From NCBI GenBank assembly GCA_963662155.1, contig OY759265.1, positions 14,912,761 through 14,976,760 of the forward strand: a DNA stretch of 64,000 bases. Reading direction: 5' to 3'. Positions 48,601 through 55,914 of this stretch are shown here, piece after piece (positions within the stretch are counted from its first letter, which is position 1; each line of letters begins with the position of its first letter). The notes below the pieces were generated by a model. It was not told the origin of the DNA and did no database searches. It worked only from the letters and a program-made list of their open reading frames with translations. Source of the DNA: Lamellibrachia columna (lineage: Eukaryota > Annelida > Polychaeta > Sabellida > Siboglinidae). The position numbers were made by a program, and so were the translations under genes.

Positions 48601-51600
48601 TAATTAACCTTTCTAATAATTTACAAATCACTGACGTTAAACTCACTGGTCTGTAATTCTCTGACTTATTTCTCGAACCCTTTTTAAATAATGGTATGAT
48701 GTTTGCTTCTTTCCATTCAAACGGAACAACTCCCTCTTTTAATGACAAGTTGAATACTCTTGCAAGTGGTATACTGATTTGTTCTACTATTTCCATTAGT
48801 AATTTTGGAGGAATCCCATCCACTCCCGGTGATTTGTTATCCTTCATTGCCTTTATTTTCTTAGCTACCAATTCTGGAGTTACAACTAACGGACCTAAAT
48901 AGTCAGATTTAGCCCCCTGAAATTTAGCATCAGCAACTGGTAATGAACTAATATCTTCTTTGGTAAACACTGAACTGAAGTAACCATTTAGGTCTTCCGC
49001 CATTAAAAACCCCTGTGATATTATATTTCCAGCACTGTCTTCTAGAGGTCCAACCTTGTCTTGTACGTTTTGTTTACTCCTGACATATGCATAAAAACTC
49101 TTGCTGTCATTTTTTATGTTACATGCTAGTTTTTGCTCATAGCTTCTTTTAGATTGTCTGATTTCAGTTGTAGCTGCATTAAGTGCCTCTTTGTATTTTG
49201 CATAGTCTTCGTCCTTTCTGGTACGCCTATAAACCCTCCACATAGTTTGTTTTAGCATTATTTTTCTAATAGCCTCTTTTGACAAGTGTTTCTTTCTACA
49301 CCGTTTTCCTTGTTTTTGGAAGGGAACAAATTTATCGATGATTCTCTCAATTTCATATTTTAGAATATTCCAACATTCAATTGCGGTCTTATTCATCAGC
49401 ATGTTATTCCAATCTAGCTTTGCTAAGTATTTTCTCATATCTTTGTAGTTACCTTTGTGGAAGTTTCTCTTGTACGTTTTCTTATTTTTACTTTCTGATT
49501 TTACATTGATGTCAAAATGTATTTGATTATGGTCACTATTACCCAATGGTTCAAATATTTTTACATTGTCCACTAATTCTTTTTGTGATGACAAAACTAT
49601 ATCTAATACATTTTCTCCCCTGGTTGGTTCTAGTACGTGCTGAGTAAGAAAGCTATCCTGGATTAAAAATAGAAATTGTTGGTCCTCAATCCCTGTGCTC
49701 TCTAGAGAATTCCATTGTATGTGTCCATGGTTAAAATCTCCCATTATGATACATTCCCCTTTACTAACTTCCTTTATAGCGTTTTTTATTTTTGTGTTGT
49801 CCTCTTCGTTTATGTTTGGACTTCGGTAAACTAATCCAATTGTTAATTTTGAATTTCCTGATACTTGCAACTAACTTGGACTGCTATCACCACAAAGAAA
49901 ACCCAGTGTCAAGATTCATCTTGTGGACACCTACTGATGGCAGAAAAAACAGAGGGAAACAAAGGAAAACATTCACCAAACAGATCTGTGTGACCTTTAA
50001 TGTTGGCATGGATGACCTTCAGTTCCTAATGAACAATCAACCTATATGGAAATGTCTCGTCGTTCTTCGGCCCCGGCCGACCAACGACGATGATGGTTTG
50101 TTCCTCTTCTGATAATGCCAACTGACAGTTTGTAGTAAGCAGCAGCACAGCCATTGTCTGCATGTTGTCTGTTTGCCAGTTCTACATCAGCATGTTTGCC
50201 CGGAGCATCCATGCCAACAAACTGCTGTACGAGAGGAACAAGCCACTGCTGATGACGACGACGCGTACCCACAATGACAACTTTTACGTATCCTTATCGA
50301 TTGTTCTCACAGGATCACAATTTGTGCACATGCATGCATACTGATCGCATCAACATTAGGTGTCATGTCTGTTGCAGTGTGATCATGACCATTTCCCACG
50401 GTCACAGGTGTCCTGTAACAGTTCCTATGTGCTCATTCCTAGCCAGGCTGCTGGACCATCAAGGGTTTTAATTCTTTGCCGACCTCTGCTTCTTTTCACC
50501 TGCATCTTTCCAGATGTTTTAGCTGTCAAATTCTGCTTGTCTGTAGTGATCTCAATCATGTTTATTTCCTTTAAGGGTCTGACGGATCTATGCTATAACA
50601 GTAGCCAATTTACTGCATTACTGCATTTGTATCCAGTGCTGAAATAATTTGTCTTTTATTCTACTCTTATTCCATATGCCAATAAAACATTTTGAGGTTA
50701 CAATTTAAACATCAGGGTGGCTCTTATGCTAGCGACCAAGCCTGATCTTAATAGAAGTCTCCTCGACCCATATTCAGCAAGTATTTTGTTATGTAATTGT
50801 ATTTACTGTAAATAATGAAGGGTCTAAATAAACACGTATTGTATTGCTTGAGAAGTCAATGTAATTTAAGTTTATTTTGTTCTTCTTTTAAGGTTATTTG
50901 CTCTTCTTTTAATGTTATTTTGCTCTTATGGTTATTTTGGTCTTCTTTTATGGTAATTTTGCTCTTCTTTTATGCTTACTCTGCTCTTCTTTTAATGTGA
51001 GAGGAACAGTTTTAACAAAGAGAGCAGATATGTGGGGACTGTGTGAAGGGAGATTTCGCTAGATTGGGAGAGGGAGGAAAATAAGAGGAATATGGGGAGT
51101 GGAGACAGGTGGTTGAGACCGCATCAGTGGTGAAAGGAGAAAAAGTTGAGGACCAGGATCGATGCAAGCCTCAACCCGGACTTCAGGGACAAAGAACAGA
51201 GCAACAAAAGAAGCATCATCTCCTGGAGAATGATTCTCGGCAGACGTTTTCACACTTGTCAATTCTTGCTGCCAACTACGCAGCTGGAACCTACCACTCA
51301 TGGGCACAGCTCATTAATATTTGATTCTCTTTTTCACAACATCATTGCATCACAGTCTGTGTTGCAACACCTGGCGATAGTGACATCCCAGCCTGTGTTG
51401 CAACACCTGGCGATAGTGACATCCCAGTCTGTGTTGCAACACCTGGCGATAGTGATATCCCAGCCTGTGTTGCAACACCTGGCGATAGTGACATCCCAGT
51501 CTGTGTTGCAACACCTGGCGATAGTGATATCCCAGCCTGTGTTGCAACACCTGGCGATAGTGACATCCCAGCCTGTGTTGCAACACCTGGCGATAGTGAC

Positions 51601-54600
51601 ATCCCAGTCTGCGTTGCAACACCTGGCGATAGTGACATAATAAACATTGTGGTTGCAGAGTGATCTCTCTGTCCCAAGATTGTTTATCATAATCTCATTA
51701 CATGTCCTGTAATTTTGCTTTCCTGATCCTTGATTTCTTTCCATTATCCATCTTTTAACACCTCTTTGTTTGTAGAGTGATGTGTCCTTGAGATGTTTAG
51801 TATTCCTCTATGAAGTCGTATTTCTGTTTTCTCTGTCCTGCTTATGCTCCAGATTTCACCTCAGTATAACAATATACACCAACATGTGCCATAGCAGCAC
51901 TCTTGTGGTTTCTGATGGGATAGTCACATGCTGAATTATCAGATAATATCATCCTTATTTCAAAACAGTTTTGCAATGTTTGCCAAGTTGTGCAATGTTT
52001 AACATCTCAAATATTGTATATTTTGGGAACATTTACCTTACCATATGTTGGTTTTTGTATTACACTGTTCAGTCTTCCTGTGTCATCACCTGTTGTGACC
52101 TTGACGCTTCCTTTCAGATATATTTTTTATATTTCAACAGAAGTAATTGTATAGTGAGTATTTCTTAATTTTAATACTTGTCCTGTGAATGTTTGTGTAT
52201 TTGTGTGCAGCCTACATCTGAGTGTGTTATTTTATTCTGTATTCAGCTGTTTGTGGTTCAACTGATTAAAACAGTGTTAAGTTAAACTGTCCACAGCTAG
52301 CAGTTGATGTTTCAAAACAAATATTTGTTATTTTTTATTCAGTAAGTGACTGAAAATTTGAAGTACACCTTTGTTGTTTGGTATGTTAATGATTTAACCC
52401 GGAAATTAATTTCCGTTAAAGGAAATTATAGTGTTGTGAGTACGCGTTCTCCCAATCTAAGCTGCGTGACACTTCAGCCAGGTTGATTCTCCTGTAAAAA
52501 TGGTTTGGAGCCACAACTTCACAGCTACAACAACTCCCAACAAAAGGAATATCTTCTAGTAGTCAGCAGTACAACAAACATCTTGACATTTACTAATTTG
52601 TTTATCATTATGGATTTATACATGTACAGATCTTTCCTGAGTTAAAGGGAGGTGTGGTAGTTGGAATGACGTTTTTTGAAAACAAATACTAAAAAATATG
52701 TTTCCGCAATATTCCAATAGCTTTGTATGTTTACTATAAATAAAAGTCACTTTTATAGCAATGACATACCTCTAAATTAGTTTTATTCATAGATATAGCT
52801 TGCATCTACCATGTAATGAATGCCGTTGTTCAATCTTTGATGGCTATCTACAAGAAATTATATTTTGGCAACAAGAAGGTACAACACTCTAGAAGTAATA
52901 TGGTAAAATTATGTGGTCATCTGGTTTGGGTTGCTGTGTTCACCTGCATATTCTGTAAACATTTTGTTTTGTTTTGTGCAATATCTTGGGTGTAGTGTAT
53001 AGAATGTTGCATTTAGAATATTATAACTGTTTATATTCAAAAGAATATTCATAATGTAAGTAATTGTTTTAGATGTGTTCTACTGTGATTCTAAACCAAT
53101 TATGACTGTGAAAGTATTCAATAAAACATCCATTAGTTTTTAAATGTTATTGTTAATTTCTTAGATGGGCTATAATTCCTTCAAATGGTGACCATTTTGT
53201 TTGTTGCCATGGAAACGGGGTCTTCCCGAAATATTTTCAATGTATGTTTTACTCAGTAAGAAGCACTCTGCAGTTGGGTCATAAAAATTGCACAAACTAT
53301 GCAAATTTAAATAAAAATACTATCCAGCTGCCATATCTCCCCTTAAGCCTTGCAAAGATCCTACCTGTTGACAGCCACATTGTTATGCTCTGCGCTGTTA
53401 CAGGAGAGAATCAAACTGTTTCTGATGCAATGCACGGAAGATGATGCCGCCAAGCTGTCAAAACTGATAGATGTGTACACGCTCAATTCACGCTATAGCA
53501 ACGGGGTGAGTGGGTCTATCAATACAGGTGTAGGTAGTCAGATGCATCTATAGGATTATTCAGCCAGATATACGCTTATGGAAAGCCAACTGTAATATCT
53601 TGTTTCTGATAATAAACCCATTCAAATAAATTAAAGCTAAAAATGTGTTTGCAATAAATGATAATATTTTTGCTTTATAATTCAGTATTAGAAAAAGGAT
53701 TATTTGTCATGTATAATTTTTTATTTAGTAAAATATTGAAGTATGCTTACAATTTGATGAAAAGAAATACAAATTGAGGACAAGGATTGTATTGCATGAA
53801 CCATGTGATGTAAAATAAACATGTGACATGAATGACACTAGGGTCTACACATCTAAATCTATCTCCTCCTGTTTGTAGGCTAAGGCTTGGACATGGAAAC
53901 CAAAAAACCCAATGTTGGATATTTGAACCATATGCCAGTCATATCGATCAATGCCACCTTGAATCAAAGTAGCTGTAAATTACCACCACACTAGTAGAGC
54001 CTTTATATTTGAATATTTCTGCGGTACAACATTATACATATTTTACTTTAATGCTATGCTTTTCAGGCTTATTATTTATACATTTTATCATAATAAATTG
54101 TTGTCTTTCAAACATTAATTATTTGTTTGAATGCTGGTTAATACATAATGTGCTCTTCAACAAAACACTTACACATTATCACTGAACTTTTGTACCATTT
54201 CAACAAGATGTAACTGGTATTTAATATCTTTTATTTCTTATGCCGTATTCGATGTATTAAGCATACATGCCCTAATTTTTATCGTACACCCCCTTTCTTA
54301 ATCAGCAGGATCCATAATTATTGTAATTTGACTAGTGTGGAACAACTGAAAAGTGTCGCCATCTGGTGTTGCATGTGGTTTTTATTATCTCTCAGGTGCA
54401 TAGCCCCAAAACCATGTCTTTTGTTTCACTTTAAAAAGTCTTAAATTGGATCTTGCATTTCTAAGAAAATTTCAAATAAATGTTCTGAACTTGATTTCAC
54501 AAAACTATTCCTGATGTTTTCTGTATGTGCGAGAAGAACTGCATATCGCTGAGTGGTACACTTCTTGATAAAAATGTATTATGATACAGCTTGTTTAAAT

Positions 54601-55030
54601 AAATTCTATTGTTATTTATGTTGATTTTGTCAAGGAAAAAGATCTTAAACTGTTAAAGTATTGGTCTTAAAAAATTCTTAAAACTGCCCAAAGCCTGCAT
54701 TATTGTTATCCGAAACTCTCTCGCACTGACTCTGCCATTTTGCAGTGGTCGTTGGCGGTGCGGCTGGCCGTGATGCTGAGCTCTGCCTATGCTGTCAATC
54801 TTATCTTCCACCGTATCCCCCACACGCTGGAGCAGAGACATACCAGGCGGCGCCAGTGTCTGTGTCAGTTCATCGAGGAGTTCCTCACGGCCTACCTGTC
54901 GTGTGTGCGCCAGCAAGAAACTAGCACCACCAACCTGCAGTACATCTTCTGTCACTACATGAACTGTCAGTTCAGGCCTGACGCCACAGTGCTGCAGGCT
55001 CTTGGGATATCAGTCATTGAGAGTGTTTAA
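26988..55030 (+). CDS. TMEM268: TIR domain - TMEM268 fusion protein, 10 exons, about 544 aa (predicted)
   Basis: Splicing exons 26988-27045, 33317-33910, 36367-36426, 38150-38268, 43871-44042, 46970-47070, 50180-50287, 52118-52153, 53404-53505 and 54746-55030 gives one uninterrupted frame. Every GT-AG junction matches in phase (1,1,1,0,1,0,0,0,0). Residues 88-217 form a TIR domain and 218-238 a Ser-rich linker. Residues 239-544 follow human TMEM268 in order: NGQVL near the start, two hydrophobic segments (about 308-329 and 337-358), a basic stretch, an ANKLLYERNKPLL block (human ANGALLRHRVLL), YFLYFNRSNC (human FVYFDLENC), and RH followed by CQFIEEFL (human RH followed by CQLIEAYIL). A hairpin topology would place both the TIR domain and the C-terminus in the cytosol. 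The role of TMEM268 is poorly known; TIR domains act in immune signalling or NAD cleavage. Alternatively, the TIR and TMEM268 parts are two adjacent genes. Confidence 0.6.
27930..27980. repeat. (GT)n(AT)n microsatellite
   Basis: A GT run is followed directly by an AT run, next to the 3' end of a CR1 fragment in intron 1. Confidence 0.95.
27985..28595 (-). mobile_element. CR1 3' fragment with a triplicated segment
   Basis: It matches the CR1 ORF2 C-terminus on the minus strand. Landmarks are the tail-proximal block (atagcctgcccttatgaca), the RTRGH region, and the LTTLE.RR-like and CGI-like blocks near 28390-28550. A segment of about 86 bp starting atttacattgctaactttta is present three times in tandem (28026-28265). 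The copies differ by only a few bases, so the triplication is later than the insertion. Confidence 0.8.
28596..31560. other. Intron 1 interior, no gene seen
   Basis: It contains a short direct duplication of a tccttttatggattatattt block (28578-28645), three copies of a caatctctttcaagtc repeat (29246-29309) and an AT microsatellite (30293-30309). A segment at 31130-31260 resembles the end of a pogo/Tigger-like element (cagtggagctctgatctgat) but is too decayed to assign. Confidence 0.4.
31575..31660. repeat. (CA)n / (CACG)n microsatellite
   Basis: A run of ACAC and GCACGCAC in intron 1. Open frames across it are artefacts. Confidence 0.95.
31900..32779. mobile_element. 880-bp foldback element with about 99-bp inverted arms, TTAA flanks
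   Basis: The left arm (31900-31998) and right arm (32681-32779) are inverted copies with few mismatches; both include aaccatttgcaactataatc or its complement. The outer ends AGTGCAACC and GGTTTCACT are each bordered by TTAA (31896-31899 and 32780-32783), as expected for piggyBac-type insertion. The interior lacks a transposase and carries a 63-bp tandem duplication (32399-32511). It lies in intron 1, about 540 bp upstream of the TIR exon. Confidence 0.7.
33317..33910 (+). CDS. Exon 2: TIR domain
   Basis: The acceptor is ttgttcttgcag and the donor CCAG|GTCAGT. After about 68 Ser/Thr-rich residues the TIR domain begins: box 1 is YHIFFAYSACD, box 2 is CYAARDFNKS (canonical RD...), and the helix after strand D has SSWRDYEENI, keeping the W..YE pattern. 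Box 3 is FWQCLLQNL. The Glu in WRDYEE aligns with the position that is catalytic in NAD-cleaving TIRs, but TLR TIRs keep it too, so activity cannot be inferred. The domain looks complete at about 130 residues. The last 20 bases of the exon are the template of the 42-bp array that follows. Confidence 0.9.
33891..34545 (+). repeat. 42-bp minisatellite built on the exon-2 splice donor
   Basis: Units contain cttcag, tttctacagccag and gtcagtctgtg. The first unit includes the last 20 bases of exon 2 and its donor; 16 donor copies follow at exact 42-bp steps from 33911 to 34541. One has CCAC in place of CCAG before the GT. Because 42 is 14 codons, the frame of the TIR exon stays open through the array (GQSV.IVHLQFLQP repeats) and ends at a TAA at 34546-34548 in the last unit. 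Confidence 0.95.
34549..36182. other. Intron 2 interior, no gene seen
   Basis: It holds an imperfect duplication of about 70 bp around gtatatcctgagagattcat (35447-35560) and a 24-bp unit (aagggaactcattcattgcc) in three copies at 35824-35897. No exon with matching phase was found. Confidence 0.45.
36183..36378 (+). repeat. About 46-bp tandem array running into the exon-3 acceptor
   Basis: Four units begin agatagtttgtctt (36183, 36228, 36274, 36320). A fifth begins at 36365 as agaaagtttgtc, where AG is the acceptor and the rest is the start of exon 3. In the intronic units the corresponding position reads cttaag; in the last it reads tttcag, the real acceptor. The array therefore overlaps the intron-exon boundary. 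Confidence 0.8.
36367..36426 (+). CDS. Exon 3: Ser-rich linker
   Basis: Sixty bases lie between tattttcag and CAG|GTAAAT. The phase is 1 in and 1 out, so it can be skipped without breaking the frame. It encodes ESLSFSESVYTIRSVSSPSS with Gly completed by exon 4. Its first bases (AAAGTTTGTC) are homologous to the start of each unit of the array immediately upstream. No family match; the exon is supported by signals and phase. Confidence 0.6.
36455..36790 (+). mobile_element. tRNA-derived SINE
   Basis: The head has tRNA-like promoter boxes: A-box-like tagctcagcgattaga and B-box-like ggactcaagtcc. The body follows to about 36790. It starts about 30 bp after the exon-3 donor, in the sense orientation. 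It differs from the SINE at 4587 and 42440 in its body. Confidence 0.65.
37325..37485 (+). mobile_element. CR1 3' end fragment
   Basis: On the plus strand this matches the last codons and tail of the CR1 family: attctcgataagccaatggc near 37408 and gatggcaatcttgttaag at the end. It is 5' truncated to about 160 bp. Confidence 0.75.
37708..37837. repeat. 130-bp imperfect palindrome
   Basis: The ends are attaatgtgcatt and its approximate complement aatgcacc...; the arms of about 52 bp include tctgctttt, agaagttatcagc and their complements, around a spacer of some 30 bp. It would fold into a long hairpin and may be a small foldback MITE. Confidence 0.65.
38150..38268 (+). CDS. TMEM268: Exon 4: start of TMEM268-like region
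   Basis: The acceptor is tgtgtgtag and the donor GCT|GTGAGT. It encodes FMNGQVLVAQCASIDGFCKP, then HLLFDHEEIPDPLTAHDVA. NGQVL followed by a FD pair about 17 residues later has the same spacing as human TMEM268. It is cytosolic by the predicted topology. Confidence 0.75.
38347..38545. mobile_element. Unclassified MITE with hairpin, copy 1
   Basis: A block beginning gtattcgacctattaagcgt and containing atcagcaggatccataatta recurs at 54240-54380, in another intron of the same gene. In this copy the segment ttgactagtgtggaacaact (38437) has an inverted partner ending at 38520, making a stem of about 28 bp. There is no coding content. Confidence 0.55.
38546..39299. other. Intron 4 part, no gene seen
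   Basis: I found no exon or repeat that I can name. The short open frame at 38555-38782 has no recognisable domain. Confidence 0.4.
39300..39391 (-). mobile_element. SINE head remnant
   Basis: It matches the tRNA-like head of the SINE at 4587-4930, read on the minus strand: caatgtggggtgaacgaaat, ttctctcgatc and ctctaaccgatag, ending in ccccac. Only about 90 bp remain. Confidence 0.6.
39392..40113. other. Intron 4 part, very AT-rich
   Basis: Strongly AT-rich DNA with no exon, RNA gene or named repeat. Similar ttaattagtt-type sequence continues on both sides of the next array. Confidence 0.5.
40114..40350. repeat. 23-bp minisatellite, about ten perfect units
   Basis: The unit gtttgatggcactatgttca plus gca is repeated about ten times with almost no variation, so it is a recent expansion in intron 4. 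A single related unit is found at 40646 (gtttgatggctctgttttaa), pointing to the ancestral flank being duplicated as well. Confidence 0.95.
41120..41178. repeat. (AT)n microsatellite
   Basis: A pure TA run in intron 4. Confidence 0.95.
41305..42212. repeat. About 41-bp minisatellite, about 22 units
   Basis: The unit contains acatctactgtgcctcagg and acacacctgacattg plus a variable ggggac or ggggatgc block. One-base length variants shift the frame between units, giving overlapping open frames (CLRTHLTL, TVPQDTPDI) that are artefacts. It lies in intron 4. Confidence 0.93.
42440..42770 (-). mobile_element. tRNA-derived SINE, second copy
   Basis: Same family as 4587-4930. Minus-strand head: GTGGGGCACGGTAGTGTAGC (A box within), then CCGGGTTCGAATCC (B box). 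The body includes the conserved tatacagctgagtgaactgt on the plus strand, and the tail is A-rich (acaaaaacaaaaaaag). The B box is better kept than in copy 1, so this copy is younger or less decayed. It lies in intron 4. Confidence 0.8.
43148..43170. repeat. (CAA)n microsatellite
   Basis: A short CAACAACAA run in intron 4. Confidence 0.9.
43871..44042 (+). CDS. TMEM268: Exon 5: first membrane segment of TMEM268-like region
   Basis: The acceptor is cttgtttcag and the donor CCAA|GTAGGT. It encodes SRHDYSELMKLVGREDAG, then a hydrophobic run NIALGFMFVLWCMAFILVIL that fits one membrane helix, ending LFPDNQP. The helix is preceded by DY.EL, corresponding to QYRSL in the human protein. It ends in phase 1. 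Confidence 0.8.
44212..44279 (+). other. Possible cryptic exon in intron 5
   Basis: An acceptor-like atatttcag precedes a stretch whose frame, taken in the phase required by exon 5, reads DNVKDYERLELQTAMRDKGV. It then runs open into the 14-bp array and stops at 44712-44714. A weak donor-like GTGGCT at 44706 would restore the phase for exon 6. TMEM268 needs no extra sequence between exons 5 and 6, so this is probably not constitutive. Confidence 0.25.
44265..44710. repeat. 14-bp minisatellite, about 31 units
   Basis: The unit is ggaggcagctggct with a ggagacagctggct variant. It contains no stop in any frame, so both strands show long open frames (WRQLAGGSWLEAAG and SCLQPAASSQLPPA) that repeat every 42 bp. 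It lies in intron 5. Confidence 0.95.
44935..45050 (-). mobile_element. CR1 3' end fragment
   Basis: Minus-strand match to the CR1 tail: plus-strand landmarks taacaggattgccatcc, agcaagtggacaaataagcc and gcgagaatccaacca. Only about 115 bp can be aligned. Confidence 0.7.
45051..45480. other. Intron 5 part, no gene seen
   Basis: An 88-codon plus-strand frame and a 74-codon minus-strand frame overlap here. Neither shows a domain I recognise or usable splice signals. Confidence 0.4.
45481..45652. repeat. (GA)n microsatellite
   Basis: A GAGAGA run with CAGAGA interruptions. Predicted RERERE and LSLSLS frames are artefacts. Confidence 0.98.
46180..46705 (+). mobile_element. CR1 3' part, decayed
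   Basis: Plus-strand match to the CR1 ORF2 C-terminus: a HLESCIQVWN-like start, LERFQRRATMMI, LRDLSYKERLKE followed by a stop, TLETRRLRGDEI, then CRLDIRKYSFSQR and the tail with ctcgataagccaatggcttc. Frameshifts are present. It ends at about 46705 with a gaagtctagttaaatcc tail, about 260 bp upstream of exon 6. Confidence 0.88.
46970..47070 (+). CDS. TMEM268: Exon 6: second membrane segment of TMEM268-like region
   Basis: The acceptor is atgttgtag and the donor CAG|GTGTGT. It encodes TLPVRLCVFSLPAISIVLSC, a second hydrophobic segment, then ILRWRKLKHLKEQ, a basic stretch expected on the cytosolic side. The short loop from exon 5 (about 7 residues) gives a tight hairpin. Confidence 0.8.
47331..49860 (-). 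mobile_element. CR1 LINE, near-identical sister of the copy at 9529
   Basis: It is antisense within intron 6. The 3' tail is TTGTTAAATCTTGTA-type repeats. The sequence follows the 9529-12308 copy nearly base for base. It lacks about 52 bp near 47545, where the flanking text jumps from gtgagaa to tgtcctctag; this shifts the frame shortly before the ORF end. The 5' end is truncated near 49860, inside the endonuclease domain. The few differences from its sister imply that both inserted recently from closely related source elements. Confidence 0.92.
47528..49860 (-). pseudogene. CR1 ORF2 pseudogene, C-terminal frameshift
   Basis: The frame is open through the rest of the endonuclease (GDFNHGHIQWNS, NSDHNQIHF) and the whole RT (KSPGVDGIPPKLL, YLDFQKAFDKVPH, SGIPQGSVLGPILF, FADDTKLF). 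It diverges after SRTRGH because of the 52-bp deletion and so loses about the last 60 residues. GVPQGS has become GIPQGS. The first residues come from flanking DNA. Confidence 0.9.
49866..50110 (+). mobile_element. LINE C-terminal fragment, different family
   Basis: The plus-strand frame reads VSRFILWTPTDGRKNRGKQR followed by KTFTKQI, a gap, LMNNQPIWKCLV and RPRPTNDDD. This pattern (RWTP.GRR.RGRP..T, then W..LV, then an acidic end) is the standard C-terminus of several invertebrate LINE ORF2 proteins. The CR1 copy abuts it and probably inserted into it. Confidence 0.6.
50180..50287 (+). CDS. TMEM268: Exon 7 of TMEM268-like region
   Basis: The acceptor is gtttgccag; the donor TAC|GTATCC is weak but keeps phase 0. 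It encodes FYISMFARSIHANKLLYERN, then KPLLMTTTRTHNDNFY. The ANKLLYERNKPLL block matches ANGALLRHRVLL of the human protein and is the best-conserved stretch after the membrane hairpin. Confidence 0.8.
50868..50998. repeat. Degenerate repeat of about 20-bp units
   Basis: Four to six imperfect copies of a tttgctcttcttttaatgtt unit in intron 7. Confidence 0.8.
51350..51640. repeat. 36-bp minisatellite, eight units
   Basis: The unit contains gtgttgcaacacctggcgat and agtgacatcccag. It is a multiple of three and stop-free, so several frames are open on both strands (SVLQHLAIVTSQ; CHYRQVLQHRLG). It lies in intron 7. Confidence 0.95.
52118..52153 (+). CDS. TMEM268: Exon 8: 36-nt microexon
   Basis: The acceptor is cgcttcctttcag and the donor ATA|GTGAGT. 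It encodes only IYFLYFNRSNCI, in phase 0 on both sides. This fills exactly the gap between exons 7 and 9 when compared with the human stretch IQLWFVYFDLENC. The match in position, length and sequence makes it credible despite its size. Confidence 0.7.
53404..53505 (+). CDS. TMEM268: Exon 9 of TMEM268-like region
   Basis: The acceptor is ctgttacag and the donor GGG|GTGAGT. It encodes ERIKLFLMQCTEDDAAKLSK, then LIDVYTLNSRYSNG, in phase 0 on both sides. Similarity to the human protein is weaker here; the human form is longer in this region, so an additional exon could be missing between this and exon 10. Confidence 0.7.
53879..53926 (+). other. Possible alternative terminal exon
   Basis: After a good acceptor (cctcctgtttgtag), the phase-0 frame from exon 9 would read AKAWTWKPKNPMLDI and stop. 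An AATAAA is present near 54091. Use of this exon would replace the conserved exon-10 C-terminus with 15 other residues. There is no family support. Confidence 0.2.
54240..54380. mobile_element. Unclassified MITE, copy 2
   Basis: It matches 38347-38545 through ccgtattcgatgtattaagc, atcagcaggatccataatta and ttgactagtgtggaacaact, but lacks the inverted partner that forms the stem in copy 1. It lies in intron 9. Confidence 0.55.
54746..55030 (+). CDS. TMEM268: Exon 10: C-terminus of TMEM268-like region
   Basis: The acceptor is gccattttgcag; the stop TAA is at 55028-55030. It encodes WSLAVRLAVMLSSAYAVNLI, a moderately hydrophobic stretch, then RIPHTLEQRH, RRRQCLCQFIEEFLTAYL, and a tail of about 45 residues ending SVIESV. 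The human counterpart has RHTNS..IPCPCQLIEAYIL. A 24-bp repeat follows in the 3' UTR. The tail beyond CQFIEEFL is longer than in the human protein. Confidence 0.85.
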   Translation, partial: WSLAVRLAVMLSSAYAVNLIFHRIPHTLEQRHTRRRQCLCQFIEEFLTAYLSCVRQQETSTTNLQYIFCHYMNCQFRPDATVLQALGISVIESV

Positions 55031-55099
55031 TACACACGAGTGAGGTCGCTAAAGGCCACTTTACATGAACAATTAATCGCCCAACTGGTTAGCCAACAG

Positions 55100-55250
55100 T
55101 GTCGCATGATGTGGCCGACAGTGTCGCATGATGTCACCGACACAGTGTCGCATGATGTCGCCGACACAGTGTCGCATGATGTCGCCGACACAGTGTCGCA
55201 TGATGTCGCCGACACAGTGTAGCATGATGTCGCCGACACAGTGTCACTTT
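55100..55250. repeat. 24-bp minisatellite in the presumed 3' UTR
   Basis: About six copies of gtcgcatgatgtcgccgaca plus cagt lie 70 bp after the stop of exon 10. If transcribed they would form part of the 3' UTR. Frames across them are repeat artefacts. Confidence 0.93.
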
Positions 55251-55914
55251 GTCGCAGGCCGATTTGTGGCTACTATTGTGTTCGTAGAAGTGGGACTGAC
55301 CTTTCATTAAAGCTCAAGTGGGGATTGGTACAAGTCACTAGGTTTCACTTGCAGTGTCTAGACACACCATGTTATACGACACAATCGGATACTAAACACT
55401 CATAAAAATGGGCCTCAAAGGTCACATTTGGGGTTCAGTTCCTAGCGCTGCTATAATATTTTATCACAGACAACCCATTTTTGGGGCTAGCAGAGCAGTC
55501 AACATGCTAGGTTGACGGCACTGCTGTTTTATACTAAATCATGCAAGGTCTTTTACTTGCATACATACAAATGTTGGCATGCAAGTTAGAATGACTAAGC
55601 ATTAGCATAATTCTCACTGCTAGCAATTAATCTGTAAAAAATGTGAGAATTTATACATCCCTATGTGCAATCTAAACGTTTGTTTTGGTAAATGTAGTAA
55701 TTTTATGTAGATATTCTAATTTAAAGAAAATACTTCAATCAATGTCTTTGTAAATACCGGTATTCAGTATTTAAAAAAAATTTATATGGCCTCCCACAAC
55801 CTACTGGTCTCTGTTATTCATCAATATTTTTCATCTCTTGACATTTCAAACCAGTTGTCCTTAACACCTGACATATTGTTGCTAAATGTTGTAGCACTGT
55901 ATGACATGGGTAGA
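55251..55914. other. Probable 3' UTR and start of intergenic DNA
   Basis: There is no coding signal. An ATTAAA at about 55306 could serve as a polyadenylation signal for the TIR-TMEM268 gene; the true end cannot be decided from sequence alone. Confidence 0.35.

Noticed and set aside
50042..50272. Minus-strand frame over exon 7
   Set aside because: It is the shadow of exon 7 and of the LINE fragment at 49866-50110.
52199..52255. Exon candidate after tgtgtgcag with PTSECVILFCIQLFV
   Set aside because: It lacks a usable donor, and the exon at 52118 fits the family alignment better.
54653..54955. Minus-strand 100-codon frame
   Set aside because: It is the antisense shadow of exon 10 of the TIR-TMEM268 gene.
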